In this document: piece by piece, positions 26,201 to 33,888 of the stretch
Layout: each line of letters opens with the position of its first letter
Numbering within the stretch: position 1 is the first letter of the stretch
Source: an uncultured Bacteroidales bacterium
GTDB taxonomy: Bacteria; Bacteroidota; Bacteroidia; Bacteroidales; F082
Reading direction: 5' to 3'
DNA length: 35,653 nucleotides
Assembly: GCA_947302205.1 (NCBI GenBank)
Contig: CAMYVD010000017.1
Coordinates: 1 to 35,653, forward strand
Notes under the pieces: model-generated
Databases searched by the model: none
The model's input: only the letters and a program-made list of their open reading frames with translations
Told to the model about the DNA's origin: nothing
Position numbers and translations under genes: made by a program

Positions 26201-26327
26201 ATGAAGTTGAAATGTATTCTCCACAGTCCCACCAGCTTACGGTAGGCTCCATGGTTGTGAAATAAACAACGGTGGCAATGATACCCGCCAACCATCCAAT
26301 AATGTTGTTTAACTTCTTAAAGTTCAT
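23250..26327 (-). CDS. DUF2723 family membrane protein (GT-C-type glycosyltransferase candidate)
   Basis: The 1025-residue protein starts MNFKKLNNIIGWLAG. It has about eleven membrane helices over the first 600 residues and then a large soluble region. The first loop contains PTVSWWDCGEYISTSFKLQVGHPPGAP, the DUF2723 hallmark; its acidic pair is placed as in GT-C glycosyltransferases. The family includes human TMEM260, reported as a protein O-mannosyltransferase, so a role in Bacteroidota protein O-glycosylation is plausible but not shown here. The C-terminal part has helical-repeat-like segments (VRLAQSLVNHQQYDSAVVVMD). An upstream in-frame Met (26360) is unlikely because it lies in the promoter region. 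Confidence 0.8.
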   Translation of the reverse strand: MNFKKLNNIIGWLAGIIATVVYFTTMEPTVSWWDCGEYISTSFKLQVGHPPGAPLFQLIARFFTLFAAGDVTKVAMMVNAMSAICSGLTITFLFWSITMIARKIWMKEGEDSPWSNKIGVLAAAFVGAMAYTFTESFWFNAVEGEVYAMSSFFTAVTFWAILKWERVADEPGSSRWIILIAFLIGLSIGVHLLNLLCIPAFVYVVYFKKWKQTTFKGFLVAGLVSVALLWFINMFLVPQIVNLAGKFELFFVNSLGAPFNLGTIVYFALLIGLIVWGLLYTTRKKKVIGNIAILSFMFILIGYSSFFMLVIRANTNTPINENEPKDALSMLAYLNREQYGSWPLLYGAYYNAPISSASDGKPIYVKDKKAGRYVITDDKRNTQPEYPAEMKTLFPRMWSNQPRHVSMYESYRKDQRGVMQGNKVTVRNIDGTTQVVNKPTFGQNLRFFISYQCNWMYWRYFMWNFVGRQNDIESQGEIEHGNWICGIDAIDSARLGDQTNIPDCLKNPGRTKYYFLPLILGLCGLFWLLRKDMKSSWVIFLLFLLTGLAIVVYLNQTPYQPRERDYSYAGSFYAFAIWIGLGVLAIIDWIERLTKSKNIVTTTLVALICLIAVPGLMASQGWDEHNRGGKTSARDWARNYLAQLPPNAVIFTRGDNDTFPLWYIQEVEGFRTDVRVVNYMLSSGYWYAHQMGRKVYDSEKLSLTLTPKEYDNGVNESIRVIEEESFKGKYMELKQVIDFIHNPKAVKYYTSGASTHYVPVRTLKLTVDKEACIRNGIVPEDMQDRIVDEIRWEINDTYLYKNALLLLDFMASNNWERPVYFTSFSDMASVLGIQEYLHMEGLSYRFIPVKADDYYKGLGGVYRDGSYDLLVNKAQWGSMNEEGVVPDRESMRNAEFARQSYVRLAQSLVNHQQYDSAVVVMDKYQEFFPNEKFPFAIRLYQFPEMYYICGEMEKGDEFMRKMVKNAKDKADYYLGMKPKFVSYYEEDIDEQVSILSQMQLVAQRYDREEMKAELEPIMNDYLSMY

Positions 26328-26349
26328 GTCGGATTTTGAATTGAAAATG

Positions 26350-26357
26350 CAAAAATA
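26350..26357 (-). promoter_or_regulatory. Possible -7 element of the DUF2723 gene
   Basis: The minus strand reads TATTTTTG at 26357-26350, matching TAnnTTTG, 23 bases before the ATG at 26327. The surrounding DNA is A/T-rich and no -33 element is clear, so the match is modest support. Confidence 0.4.
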
Positions 26358-26377
26358 CAAAAAATATCAAAAAATCC

Positions 26378-26407
26378 TTGCTATGAATAAAAAAAGGCGT
26401 ATCTTTG
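26378..26407 (+). promoter_or_regulatory. Promoter of tRNA-Gln and probably rimP-nusA-infB
   Basis: TTG at 26378-26380 and TATCTTTG at 26400-26407 are separated by 19 bases, an excellent Bacteroidota promoter match. Transcription would start some 10-15 bases before the mature tRNA. No other promoter-like sequence is found between the tRNA and rimP. Confidence 0.8.
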
Positions 26408-26431
26408 CACCCGCATTCAGTCGAATGTAGG

Positions 26432-26502
26432 TGTCGAGTGGTGTAATGGCAGCACTGCAGATTTTGGTTCTGCCTGTCAAGGTTCGAATCCTTGCTCGAC
26501 AA
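26432..26502 (+). tRNA. tRNA-Gln (anticodon TTG)
   Basis: The acceptor stem TGTCGAG pairs perfectly with CTCGACA. The D arm contains TAATGGCAGC. The anticodon stem GCAGA/TCTGC encloses the loop TTTTGGT with anticodon TTG, and the T arm CAAGG-TTCGAAT-CCTTG is perfect. The discriminator base is A and CCA is not encoded. It reads CAA codons, and CAG by wobble. It lies between the DUF2723 promoter region and rimP, in the same orientation as rimP-nusA-infB. Confidence 0.95.
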
Positions 26503-26518
26503 CATGTTGGAAGTGGAG

Positions 26519-26550
26519 AAAACCTGCTACGGGATGTAACAGGTTTTTTT
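26519..26550 (+). terminator. Intrinsic terminator between tRNA-Gln and rimP
   Basis: An inverted repeat (AAAACCTGCTAC, loop GGGAT, GTAACAGGTTTT) forms an 11-bp stem with one mismatch, followed directly by a run of seven T. It ends only 13 bases before the rimP ATG. That leaves no room for a separate promoter, so it probably acts as a partial terminator or attenuator for the operon. Confidence 0.85.
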
Positions 26551-26563
26551 AATTGTATTAAAA

Positions 26564-27019
26564 ATGATTGAAAAAGAAGTAATTTCGAAATTCGTGGAGG
26601 AAGCCATTCAGGACAGCGACCTCTTCCTGGTTGAGGTGAAAGTGAAACCCGCCAACGTCATCGAAGTGTATGTGGACGCCGACTCGGCCGTCAACATCGA
26701 CCAATGCGTGCAGATCAGCCGTTTTGTGGAAAGCAAGCTGGATCGTGATGCCGAAGACTTCGAACTGAGCGTGTTTTCATGGGGCCTCAGCGGTGCCCTC
26801 AAGCTGGACCGTCAGTTGCAGAAATATGTCGGCAAGGACGTTGAGGTGAAAACCAAGGAACTCGGCAAGTTCCAAGGCAAACTGGTGAGCTTTGACGCTG
26901 AAAAGGCTGAGATTGCCCCCGCTCCTAAGAAGACTTCCAGGAAGAAACAGGCCGAAGAGCCAAAGAACCTTCTTTTGGAACGCAAATCCACTGAAATCAA
27001 ACCTGCTATCATTTTTTAA
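26564..27019 (+). CDS. rimP: Ribosome maturation factor RimP
   Basis: RimP binds the 30S subunit and assists its late assembly. The 151-residue protein has the two-domain RimP layout: an alpha/beta N-terminal domain (LFLVEVKVKPANVIEVYVDADSAVNIDQCVQISRFVES) and a C-terminal SH3-like barrel beginning near LQKYVGKDVEVKTKE. A lysine-rich insert (APAPKKTSRKKQAEEPK) lies near the end. It is the first protein gene of the rimP-nusA-infB operon, an order conserved across bacteria. The leader after the terminator is very short and A-rich. Confidence 0.93.
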   Translation: MIEKEVISKFVEEAIQDSDLFLVEVKVKPANVIEVYVDADSAVNIDQCVQISRFVESKLDRDAEDFELSVFSWGLSGALKLDRQLQKYVGKDVEVKTKELGKFQGKLVSFDAEKAEIAPAPKKTSRKKQAEEPKNLLLERKSTEIKPAIIF

Positions 27020-27052
27020 ATCTTTGAATATTAAATATTTAAATCTATAATA

Positions 27053-28312
27053 ATGGAAAACTACAAATTAGTTGAAACATTCTCCGAATTCAAGGAGTTC
27101 AAGAACATTGACCGTGAAGCCATGATGCGTATCATCGAGGACGTGTTCAGAGGCATGTTGAACAAGAAATTCGACACTGATACCGAGGACTTCATCGATA
27201 TCATCGTCAATGTGGACAAGGGTGACTTCGAGATCTATCACAACCGCACCGTGGTTGACGACAATGAGGTTGAAGATCCGCTCCGTCAGATCAAGCTTTC
27301 CGATGCCATCCGCATTGAGCCGGACTTTGAGGTGGGTGATGATGTTTCTGAAATCTTGAAGATCGAAAGCTTCGGCCGTCGCGATATCCTCGCCTTGCGC
27401 CAGAACCTCCAGACCAAGATCAGTGAGTACCAGAAGGAAAACATCTTCCAGAAGTACAAGGACAAAGTCGGTGAGATCATCAACGCTGAGGTCAATCACG
27501 TGTGGAAACGTGAGATTGTGGCCATCGATGATGAAAGCATTGAGCTGATTCTGCCTCGCAACGAGCAAATCCCCTCTGACATTTATAAAAAAGGTGAGAG
27601 CGTCCGCGCCATCGTGAAAAGTGTGGAGAACGTCAACGGTTCCCCCGTGATTACCCTTTCACGTACTTCCGAGATCTTCCTCCAGCGTTTGTTTGAGGCT
27701 GAGGTTCCCGAGGTGTATGACGGCTTGATCACCATCAAGAAGATCGTCCGTGAGCCCGGTCAGCGTGCCAAGATCGCCGTTGAATCCTACGACGACCGTA
27801 TCGATCCCGTCGGCGCTTGCGTCGGTATGAAGGGTTCCCGTATCCATGGCATCGTCCGTGAGCTCCGCAACGAGAACATTGATGTCATCAACTGGACCAC
27901 CAACCCGACCCTGTTCATCACCCGCGCCCTGAGCCCGGCCAAGATCACCAGCATTGTCCTTGACAACGAGAACATGCTCGCCAATGTCTACATGGACAAC
28001 GATCAGGTCAGCCTCGCCATCGGTAAGGGCGGCTACAACATCAAGCTGGCCGGCAAGCTGACAGGCTACAACATCGACGTTTACCGCAACAGCGAGATCA
28101 CTCCTGACGAAGAGGACGTTGACCTTCAGGAGTTCTCCGACGAAATCGAACAGTGGGTTATCGACGCCCTCGTCGGCATTGGCTGCGACACCGCCAAGCA
28201 GGTGCTCGCCATCAGCCCCGAGGAAGTCGCCCGCCGTGCCGACCTCGAGATTGAGACCGTCAACAACGTGTTCAAGATCCTCAAGGCCGAATTTGAAAAT
28301 GATGCCGAATGA
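27053..28312 (+). CDS. nusA: Transcription termination/antitermination factor NusA
   Basis: NusA binds RNA polymerase and nascent RNA and modulates pausing, intrinsic termination and antitermination. The 419-residue protein has the N-terminal polymerase-binding domain (about residues 1-130), an S1 domain (about 140-205), and two KH domains (VGACVGMKGSRIHGIVREL and LAIGKGGYNIKLAGKL). A short acidic C-terminal tail with one helix-hairpin-helix-like segment (LVGIGCDTAKQVLAISPEEVARRA) follows. It sits between rimP and infB as in most bacteria. NusA could influence the terminator at the head of its own operon. Confidence 0.96.
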   Translation: MENYKLVETFSEFKEFKNIDREAMMRIIEDVFRGMLNKKFDTDTEDFIDIIVNVDKGDFEIYHNRTVVDDNEVEDPLRQIKLSDAIRIEPDFEVGDDVSEILKIESFGRRDILALRQNLQTKISEYQKENIFQKYKDKVGEIINAEVNHVWKREIVAIDDESIELILPRNEQIPSDIYKKGESVRAIVKSVENVNGSPVITLSRTSEIFLQRLFEAEVPEVYDGLITIKKIVREPGQRAKIAVESYDDRIDPVGACVGMKGSRIHGIVRELRNENIDVINWTTNPTLFITRALSPAKITSIVLDNENMLANVYMDNDQVSLAIGKGGYNIKLAGKLTGYNIDVYRNSEITPDEEDVDLQEFSDEIEQWVIDALVGIGCDTAKQVLAISPEEVARRADLEIETVNNVFKILKAEFENDAE

Positions 28313-28357
28313 TGCTTTAAGGCACGAATCACATATTATTAACAAAGAGAAGAAACT

Positions 28358-31216
28358 ATGTCCGAAGAATCAACTGTCAACATTCGATTGTCGAAAGCGG
28401 CAAAAGAATTCAATGTGGGTAGGGAGACCATAGTGGAGTTCCTTGCTAAAAAGGGATTTCAGGTGGACCCGTCACCCAACACGAAGCTCACATCGGAAAT
28501 GTATGCGCTGCTCGTGAAGGAATATCAGGGCGAAAGGGACGTGAAGAACGAGGCGAAGAAATTGGGCGACCTCTCCTATAAAGGTGGTTCGGTTTCAGTG
28601 GATTCGGCCGTGCAGTCATCAGTAAGCAACAAAGAGGAAGAAGAAGCTGAAGAGGTGTTTATCCGCACCAGCACCATAAGCCCTCAGACGATTGTGGAAA
28701 AGGTGGAGAAACCCGCTCCTTCAGAAGTCGTCGAAGAGAAAAAGGAAGAAAAGAAAGAGACGCCCAAGCAGGAAGAGACTCCCGAAAGCGACAGCCCGCT
28801 GAAGGTGGTCGGCAAGATCGACCTTGACAGCCTGAACCCCAAGACGCGTCCTGACAAGAAGTCGAAAGAGGAACGTCAGCGCGAAGCCAAGGAAAAGGCT
28901 GAACGTGAGAAAGCCGAAGCCGAAAAACGCAAGGCTGAGGCTAAGAAGGCCCAGGAAGCCGAAAAGGCTGCTCAAGCGGCCAAGGCTGAAGCGGCTAAGA
29001 AAGCCGAGGAAGCCAAGAACGCTGCCGCCCAGGCTCCTGCCGAACCGAGATTCATCAAGACCGAGGTCAAAAAACTCGATGGTCCCAAGATTCTCGACAA
29101 GATTGAGCTGCCTGAAGAGCGCAAACGCTCCAAGCAACAGCCCGTGGCCTCGTCAGAAAGCGGCGATGCCAAGAAGAAGAAACGCAAGCGTATCGGCGGA
29201 AAGCCCGAGAATGTTCCTGGTAAAGCTCAGCCTGAGCAACAGCAAGGCAAGAAGAATCCCAAGAAGGAGAAAGGCAAACCACAACCCAAACACGAGGAAA
29301 AGGTGGAACTCTCCGACGAGGAAATCTCAAAGCAGATCAAGGATACACTGGCTCGTTTGTCTCCATTGGGTAAGTCGAAGACCTCAAAACACCGTCGTGA
29401 GAAACGTCAGCAGGTGGCTGGCAGCATGATGGAGGAACAGATGCGCCAACAGGAGGAAAAGTCTGTCCTGAAGGTCACCGAGTTTGTAACTGCTAACGAC
29501 TTGGCTGTGATGATGGGTGTTCCTGTAACCAAGGTCATCGCTACCTGCATGGGCTTAGGTATGCCTGTGTCCATCAACCAGCGTCTCGACGCTGAGGCTT
29601 TGTCGGTGGTGGCCAGCGAGTTCGGTTTCCAAGTGGACTTCGTCAGCGCCGACGTGCAAGAAGCCATCGCTGAGACCGAAGAGGTTGACCATGAGGAAGA
29701 CATGGTGCCACGTGCTCCTGTCGTCACCGTCATGGGTCACGTCGACCACGGTAAGACTAAGCTCCTTGACTACATCCGTAACACTAACGTGGTAGCCGGT
29801 GAGGCGGGCGGTATTACCCAGCACATCGGCGCTTACGAGGTGACCACCGCCAGTGGCAAGAAGATCACCTTCCTCGATACCCCTGGTCACGAAGCGTTCA
29901 CCGCCATGCGTGCCCGTGGTGCCAAGATGACTGACGTCGCCATTATCGTCATCGCTACGGATGACAACGTGATGCCGCAGACCGTTGAAGCCATCAACCA
30001 CGCCCAAGCCGCTGGTGTTCCGATCGTGTTCGCACTCAATAAGATTGATAAGCCCACTGCCAATCCCGATAAGATCCGTGAACAGCTCTCTAAGATGAAC
30101 ATATTGGTGGAAAGCTGGGGCGGTAAGTATCAGGAGCAGGAGATCGCCGCTAAGACGGGTCTCCATGTGGATGAGCTGCTCGAGAAGGTCTTGCTTGAGG
30201 CTGAGTTCCTCGACTTGAAGGCCAACCCCAACAAGCTTGCCAAAGGTACCGTCATCGAGTCGGCACTCGACAAAGGTCGTGGCTATGTGGCCAAGATCTT
30301 GGTGCAGAGCGGCACCCTCCGTGTCGGCGACATGGTGTTGGCCGGTACTACCTTTGGTAAGGTGAAGGCCATGTTCAACGACCATAACCAAAAAATCAAG
30401 GAGGCAGGTCCTTCTACGCCTGTGTTGCTGTTGGGCCTCAATGGTGCTCCACAGCCTGGCGACACCTTCAACGTGATGACCGACGAGCGTGAGGTGAAAG
30501 ACATCGCCAACCGTCGTGAACAGTTGCAACGCGAGCAGACTCGCCGTACCAGCCCGCACATCACCTTGGACGAGATCGGACGCCGTATCGCCATCGGCGA
30601 CTTCAAGGAACTCAACATCATCGTCAAGGCTGATGTGGACGGTTCCGTGGAGGCCTTGTCCGACAGCTTGCTGAAGCTTTCCACCGAGGAAGTGCAGGTC
30701 AACGTTATCCACAAGTCGGTGGGTGCCATCAGCGAGTCCGACATCATGTTGGCTTCGGCATCCAACGCTGTCATCGTGGGCTTCAACGTACGTCCTACCG
30801 TGCAGGCTCGCAAGCTGGCAGAGCAGGAGAAGATCGACATCCGCATTTACTCCATTATCTACCAGGCCATCGAAGAAATCAAGGCTGCTATCGAAGGTAT
30901 GTTGGCACCTGAAATCGAAGAAGTGGTCACCTGTAACCTCGAGATCCGTGAGACCTTCAAGATCAGCAAGGTTGGCACCATTGCCGGCTGTATGGTCTTG
31001 GACGGCAAGATTACCCGTAACACGAAGATTCGTATCATCCGTGACGGCATCGTGATCTACACTGGCACACTCGGTTCCTTGAAGCGTTACAAGGACGACG
31101 TCAAGGAAGTCGCTGCCGGTATGGACTGCGGTCTGAACATCGAGAACTTCAACGACATCAAGGTCGGTGACATTATCGAAGGTTATACCGAGAAGGAGGT
31201 CGCAAGGAAGTTGTAA
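28358..31216 (+). CDS. infB: Translation initiation factor IF-2
   Basis: IF-2 is the GTPase that brings fMet-tRNA to the 30S subunit and promotes subunit joining. The 952-residue protein has an N-terminal IF2_N domain ([20 protein letters not shown]). A long Lys/Glu/Ala-rich, probably disordered linker (about 85-340) follows, then a second IF2_N-like domain ([21 protein letters not shown]). The G domain has [12 protein letters not shown] (about 457-468), DTPGHEAF and NKID, and domains II-IV complete the protein. A purine-rich AGAGAAGAA precedes the ATG by a few bases. It is last in the operon and is followed by a strong terminator. Confidence 0.97.
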   Translation: MSEESTVNIRLSKAAKEFNVGRETIVEFLAKKGFQVDPSPNTKLTSEMYALLVKEYQGERDVKNEAKKLGDLSYKGGSVSVDSAVQSSVSNKEEEEAEEVFIRTSTISPQTIVEKVEKPAPSEVVEEKKEEKKETPKQEETPESDSPLKVVGKIDLDSLNPKTRPDKKSKEERQREAKEKAEREKAEAEKRKAEAKKAQEAEKAAQAAKAEAAKKAEEAKNAAAQAPAEPRFIKTEVKKLDGPKILDKIELPEERKRSKQQPVASSESGDAKKKKRKRIGGKPENVPGKAQPEQQQGKKNPKKEKGKPQPKHEEKVELSDEEISKQIKDTLARLSPLGKSKTSKHRREKRQQVAGSMMEEQMRQQEEKSVLKVTEFVTANDLAVMMGVPVTKVIATCMGLGMPVSINQRLDAEALSVVASEFGFQVDFVSADVQEAIAETEEVDHEEDMVPRAPVVTVMGHVDHGKTKLLDYIRNTNVVAGEAGGITQHIGAYEVTTASGKKITFLDTPGHEAFTAMRARGAKMTDVAIIVIATDDNVMPQTVEAINHAQAAGVPIVFALNKIDKPTANPDKIREQLSKMNILVESWGGKYQEQEIAAKTGLHVDELLEKVLLEAEFLDLKANPNKLAKGTVIESALDKGRGYVAKILVQSGTLRVGDMVLAGTTFGKVKAMFNDHNQKIKEAGPSTPVLLLGLNGAPQPGDTFNVMTDEREVKDIANRREQLQREQTRRTSPHITLDEIGRRIAIGDFKELNIIVKADVDGSVEALSDSLLKLSTEEVQVNVIHKSVGAISESDIMLASASNAVIVGFNVRPTVQARKLAEQEKIDIRIYSIIYQAIEEIKAAIEGMLAPEIEEVVTCNLEIRETFKISKVGTIAGCMVLDGKITRNTKIRIIRDGIVIYTGTLGSLKRYKDDVKEVAAGMDCGLNIENFNDIKVGDIIEGYTEKEVARKL

Positions 31217-31245
31217 TACCGACCGAACGGGAGGGTACCAAAACG

Positions 31246-31279
31246 ACGAAGCAATTCTTATGGGTTGCTTCGTTTTTTT
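31246..31279 (+). terminator. Intrinsic terminator of the rimP-nusA-infB operon
   Basis: Arms ACGAAGCAA (31246-31254) and TTGCTTCGT (31265-31273) form a perfect 9-bp stem around a ten-base loop, followed by a seven-T run. It begins 30 bases after the infB stop. The terminator overlaps the last codons and stop of the convergent transglutaminase-fold gene (stop at 31258-31260). In the other direction only four T follow the stem region, so termination there would be weaker. Confidence 0.88.
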
Positions 31280-33837
31280 GCCATTTTTGCGAACTTTATT
31301 AATTGTTCCCCGAGACCTATCGTGTATCCCTGTTTTATATAATACACCTCACCATGGATATTGCCAACGATAAAGATGGGCAGGTTTCGGCTCTCAAGTT
31401 GGAGACTCTTGTAGCAATTGTTTAGCAATTCTCCTTCGTCAATGCCGTATGTCGTTCGTTTAGGTAAGTCTTTGAATTCTTTTAACATGAATTCCTGATA
31501 GTCCTCCTTGGTGTTGAAAATAAAGAATATCGGAATGGGCCAATTGTCAAAAGTGTCTTTAAAGGTGGCGATGTCCTGCATAGCGTGGGTGGTGGGTTCA
31601 CTGCCCGAGTCGAGGAATCCAAGGATATAATAGTCGGAGCCTACCAGTGTCAGTTCCGGAATGGTGAAGGGGATGTTTTGTGAGAGTTCGAGAAAATTGT
31701 TATCTGGTGTGAAATACCCAATAGTATGAAGGATTTCTTCTGGTTCCCTCAATATCAAGTTTGCCGTTGTGGTCTCGCCGGCCTTGATGGTAAAGAACTC
31801 GCTGTGGGTCAAGGCGGTGCCGTCTTCCAAGCGTGTGCCAGCCGTGAGGATGTAATAGCCTTCATCCAAAGGAGTGGGATGCTCAAACGTGGAGAGCAGC
31901 ATGCCGTCGTCGATGCCGGGATCTTTGGCATCGTAAGCCAAAAGCTTGAAGCTGTTGCCGTCGAACTTCTTGATGCTGAAATGGGTGTAGTATTTTGGAT
32001 TGGTGACTCCAGCGAGAGGTTCGTATTGAATGTCGAGATAACCGACGGCGTTGTTGACGTTTTCATCGGCCTCGAAGTCCACGTCGATCCATTTCTTGTC
32101 AAAATACTGGACCTTCCCTGTAACCGGGTGGATCTGAGCAGGGATGCCAAGACTGCGTGCCATGGCCACGAAGAAGATGTCGCGTGAATGTTGGTCGGCA
32201 ACCATCGCTTTCAACACACCTGATGGCGAAATGGGGATGCGCTGGGGATTCGCCTCATTATTAATGGATATAGTTTGTTTCGTCCATTCAACCAACAGAT
32301 TGGGATTGTCGTGGTATTGTAGGTCTTCTTCATCCGAGAACAACGAGGCAAACGCATGGCGGAACGGCACGATCATCTCATTGCTGATACGAGGACTGAG
32401 GATGTATTGTGCGTATAGCTCCGGCGGCATGGAGATGATTGACGAGGTGAGGTCGGGCGTAAAGTCGAGATAGTCTTTCAAGGCTTCAAGGCTAATGTCG
32501 CGCAAGTCCTTGTCGGTGATGTTTTGCAACAGGCTCACGGCCTTGGTTTCCTGGTTCTTGCTTTGGGCATATTGGATAAAGTCGGCAATGGTTTGGTAAT
32601 TACCCCAGGTCTTTTCGTAGATGCTGCACAAGGTCTTGTCGCCTGTCTTGGCGATGATTTCCTGTTGTGCTTTCTTGCAATCAGCGATATAAGCGTTTCT
32701 TAATGAATCCTCATATTTGACGCGACGGTCGTTCTCAGCACGCATCTCTGGGGTGACTTCAGGAGATAAGGCTGATGGCAAAGGCGGAACCATATCGAAT
32801 TCAAAAGCCTCTTCCGAACCTTCCTGATGGTCAAGCGTGATGGTCATTTGATCTTGTTCTCCCGACTTAAAAACTTGGAAACCGAACTGGCCATCCTTAG
32901 CAGCGTAGGCCATCATGTAGCCTAAGCCTGAGGTGAGCCAGGTCTGACCATTCTCGTCGGCGGTCTTCCTCACCACGGTGCAGAACTCGGCATAATTGTA
33001 AATCTTGAACTCCACTTCAATTCCGGGTTGTGGCGTCCCTTCGGTATCCACCACGGTGAAGGTGGTTTTAGCCGTCTTGCCGTAGTTGTCGATCACGTTG
33101 ATTTCAGTATAATAGGGGGTTCGGCTGATGACTTCTTCAGGTCCGTCATAATTGCCAAATACTTTGGTGTGAAGTAACAAAGTGCGAGAGGCGGGCTCGT
33201 TGAACCAACCTAAGTCAAGCACGGGCTCGGGCTCGCAAGCGCCTAAGAAATGCCATTGTCCATCTACCCAGGCTTCCACCCAGGCGTGGTTGTCATCGCA
33301 ATGGGCCCAACGTGGGGTGTAGACCTGTCTGGCAGGGATGCCCACGGTGCGCAAGGCCGTCACCAACAGCGTGGATTCCTCACCGCAACGACCCCAAGAG
33401 GTCTTGATGCTGGCCATGGGAGCGCTGGTGCGGCTGTCGGAGCCTTTGTAGTTGACATGCTCATGGCACCAATGGTTCACCTCAAGCACGGCGTCATAAA
33501 GCTTCATGTCTTGCACTCGTGCCTTCAGCTCTTCGTAATAGGTGGCTCTGAATCGGTCCAGATTCTCATTATTTACCCTTGGTGGCAACACAAAGTGCTT
33601 GAACTCCCTTTCGGGGATGTTGGAGCCCCAGGGCATTTCCTTCTTGGCTCGAAAAGCATAACTGACACATTCCTGGTAATATTCCCTGGAATAGTCCACA
33701 TTGTCGCCTAAAGGCAGGTATTCGTAAAGAAAATCCAAGGCGGCTTCTTCATTGAAGTCGGTCTTGTTGTTTTTTTCGTCGCAGCCGCTCAAAAATAGCG
33801 CAACGATAATCAAAGTGATGAAAGAGCGTATTCTCAT
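31258..33837 (-). CDS. Transglutaminase-fold lipoprotein with C-terminal thioredoxin-like region
   Basis: The 859-residue protein has a signal peptide with lipobox FLSGC (Cys19). A transglutaminase-like core has the likely nucleophile Cys151 in WGRCGEES and His184 in DDNHAWVEAW. The usual third-residue position reads LGACEPEP, so the acid is uncertain. A beta-sandwich region and a charged helical part follow. A second, degenerate transglutaminase-like segment (about residues 543-600, ARSLGIPAQIHPVTGK) lacks the Cys. The C-terminal ~120 residues look thioredoxin-like (PIPIFFIFNTKEDYQEF) without a CxxC. It is predicted to act at the cell envelope as a peptidase or cross-linking enzyme; substrate unknown. 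Its last codons form part of the infB terminator. Confidence 0.75.
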   Translation of the reverse strand: MRIRSFITLIIVALFLSGCDEKNNKTDFNEEAALDFLYEYLPLGDNVDYSREYYQECVSYAFRAKKEMPWGSNIPEREFKHFVLPPRVNNENLDRFRATYYEELKARVQDMKLYDAVLEVNHWCHEHVNYKGSDSRTSAPMASIKTSWGRCGEESTLLVTALRTVGIPARQVYTPRWAHCDDNHAWVEAWVDGQWHFLGACEPEPVLDLGWFNEPASRTLLLHTKVFGNYDGPEEVISRTPYYTEINVIDNYGKTAKTTFTVVDTEGTPQPGIEVEFKIYNYAEFCTVVRKTADENGQTWLTSGLGYMMAYAAKDGQFGFQVFKSGEQDQMTITLDHQEGSEEAFEFDMVPPLPSALSPEVTPEMRAENDRRVKYEDSLRNAYIADCKKAQQEIIAKTGDKTLCSIYEKTWGNYQTIADFIQYAQSKNQETKAVSLLQNITDKDLRDISLEALKDYLDFTPDLTSSIISMPPELYAQYILSPRISNEMIVPFRHAFASLFSDEEDLQYHDNPNLLVEWTKQTISINNEANPQRIPISPSGVLKAMVADQHSRDIFFVAMARSLGIPAQIHPVTGKVQYFDKKWIDVDFEADENVNNAVGYLDIQYEPLAGVTNPKYYTHFSIKKFDGNSFKLLAYDAKDPGIDDGMLLSTFEHPTPLDEGYYILTAGTRLEDGTALTHSEFFTIKAGETTTANLILREPEEILHTIGYFTPDNNFLELSQNIPFTIPELTLVGSDYYILGFLDSGSEPTTHAMQDIATFKDTFDNWPIPIFFIFNTKEDYQEFMLKEFKDLPKRTTYGIDEGELLNNCYKSLQLESRNLPIFIVGNIHGEVYYIKQGYTIGLGEQLIKFAKMAKKRSNP

Positions 33838-33854
33838 GTTGCCGATGTTTTCGG

Positions 33855-33888
33855 CAAAGATAAGGTTTTAGATCATAAACTCCTCCAA
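33855..33888 (-). promoter_or_regulatory. Probable promoter of the transglutaminase-fold lipoprotein gene
   Basis: The minus strand reads TATCTTTG at 33862-33855, a strong -7 match, with TTTG at 33888-33885, 22 bases upstream. The -33 element lies within the 3' end of the ATP-grasp gene. The start codon is 18 bases from the -7 box, so the leader is short. Confidence 0.6.

Noticed and set aside
28721..29137. Long hydrophobic open frames antisense to the infB linker.
   Set aside because: They are the expected mirror of Lys/Glu/Ala-rich codons and have no start context or homology.
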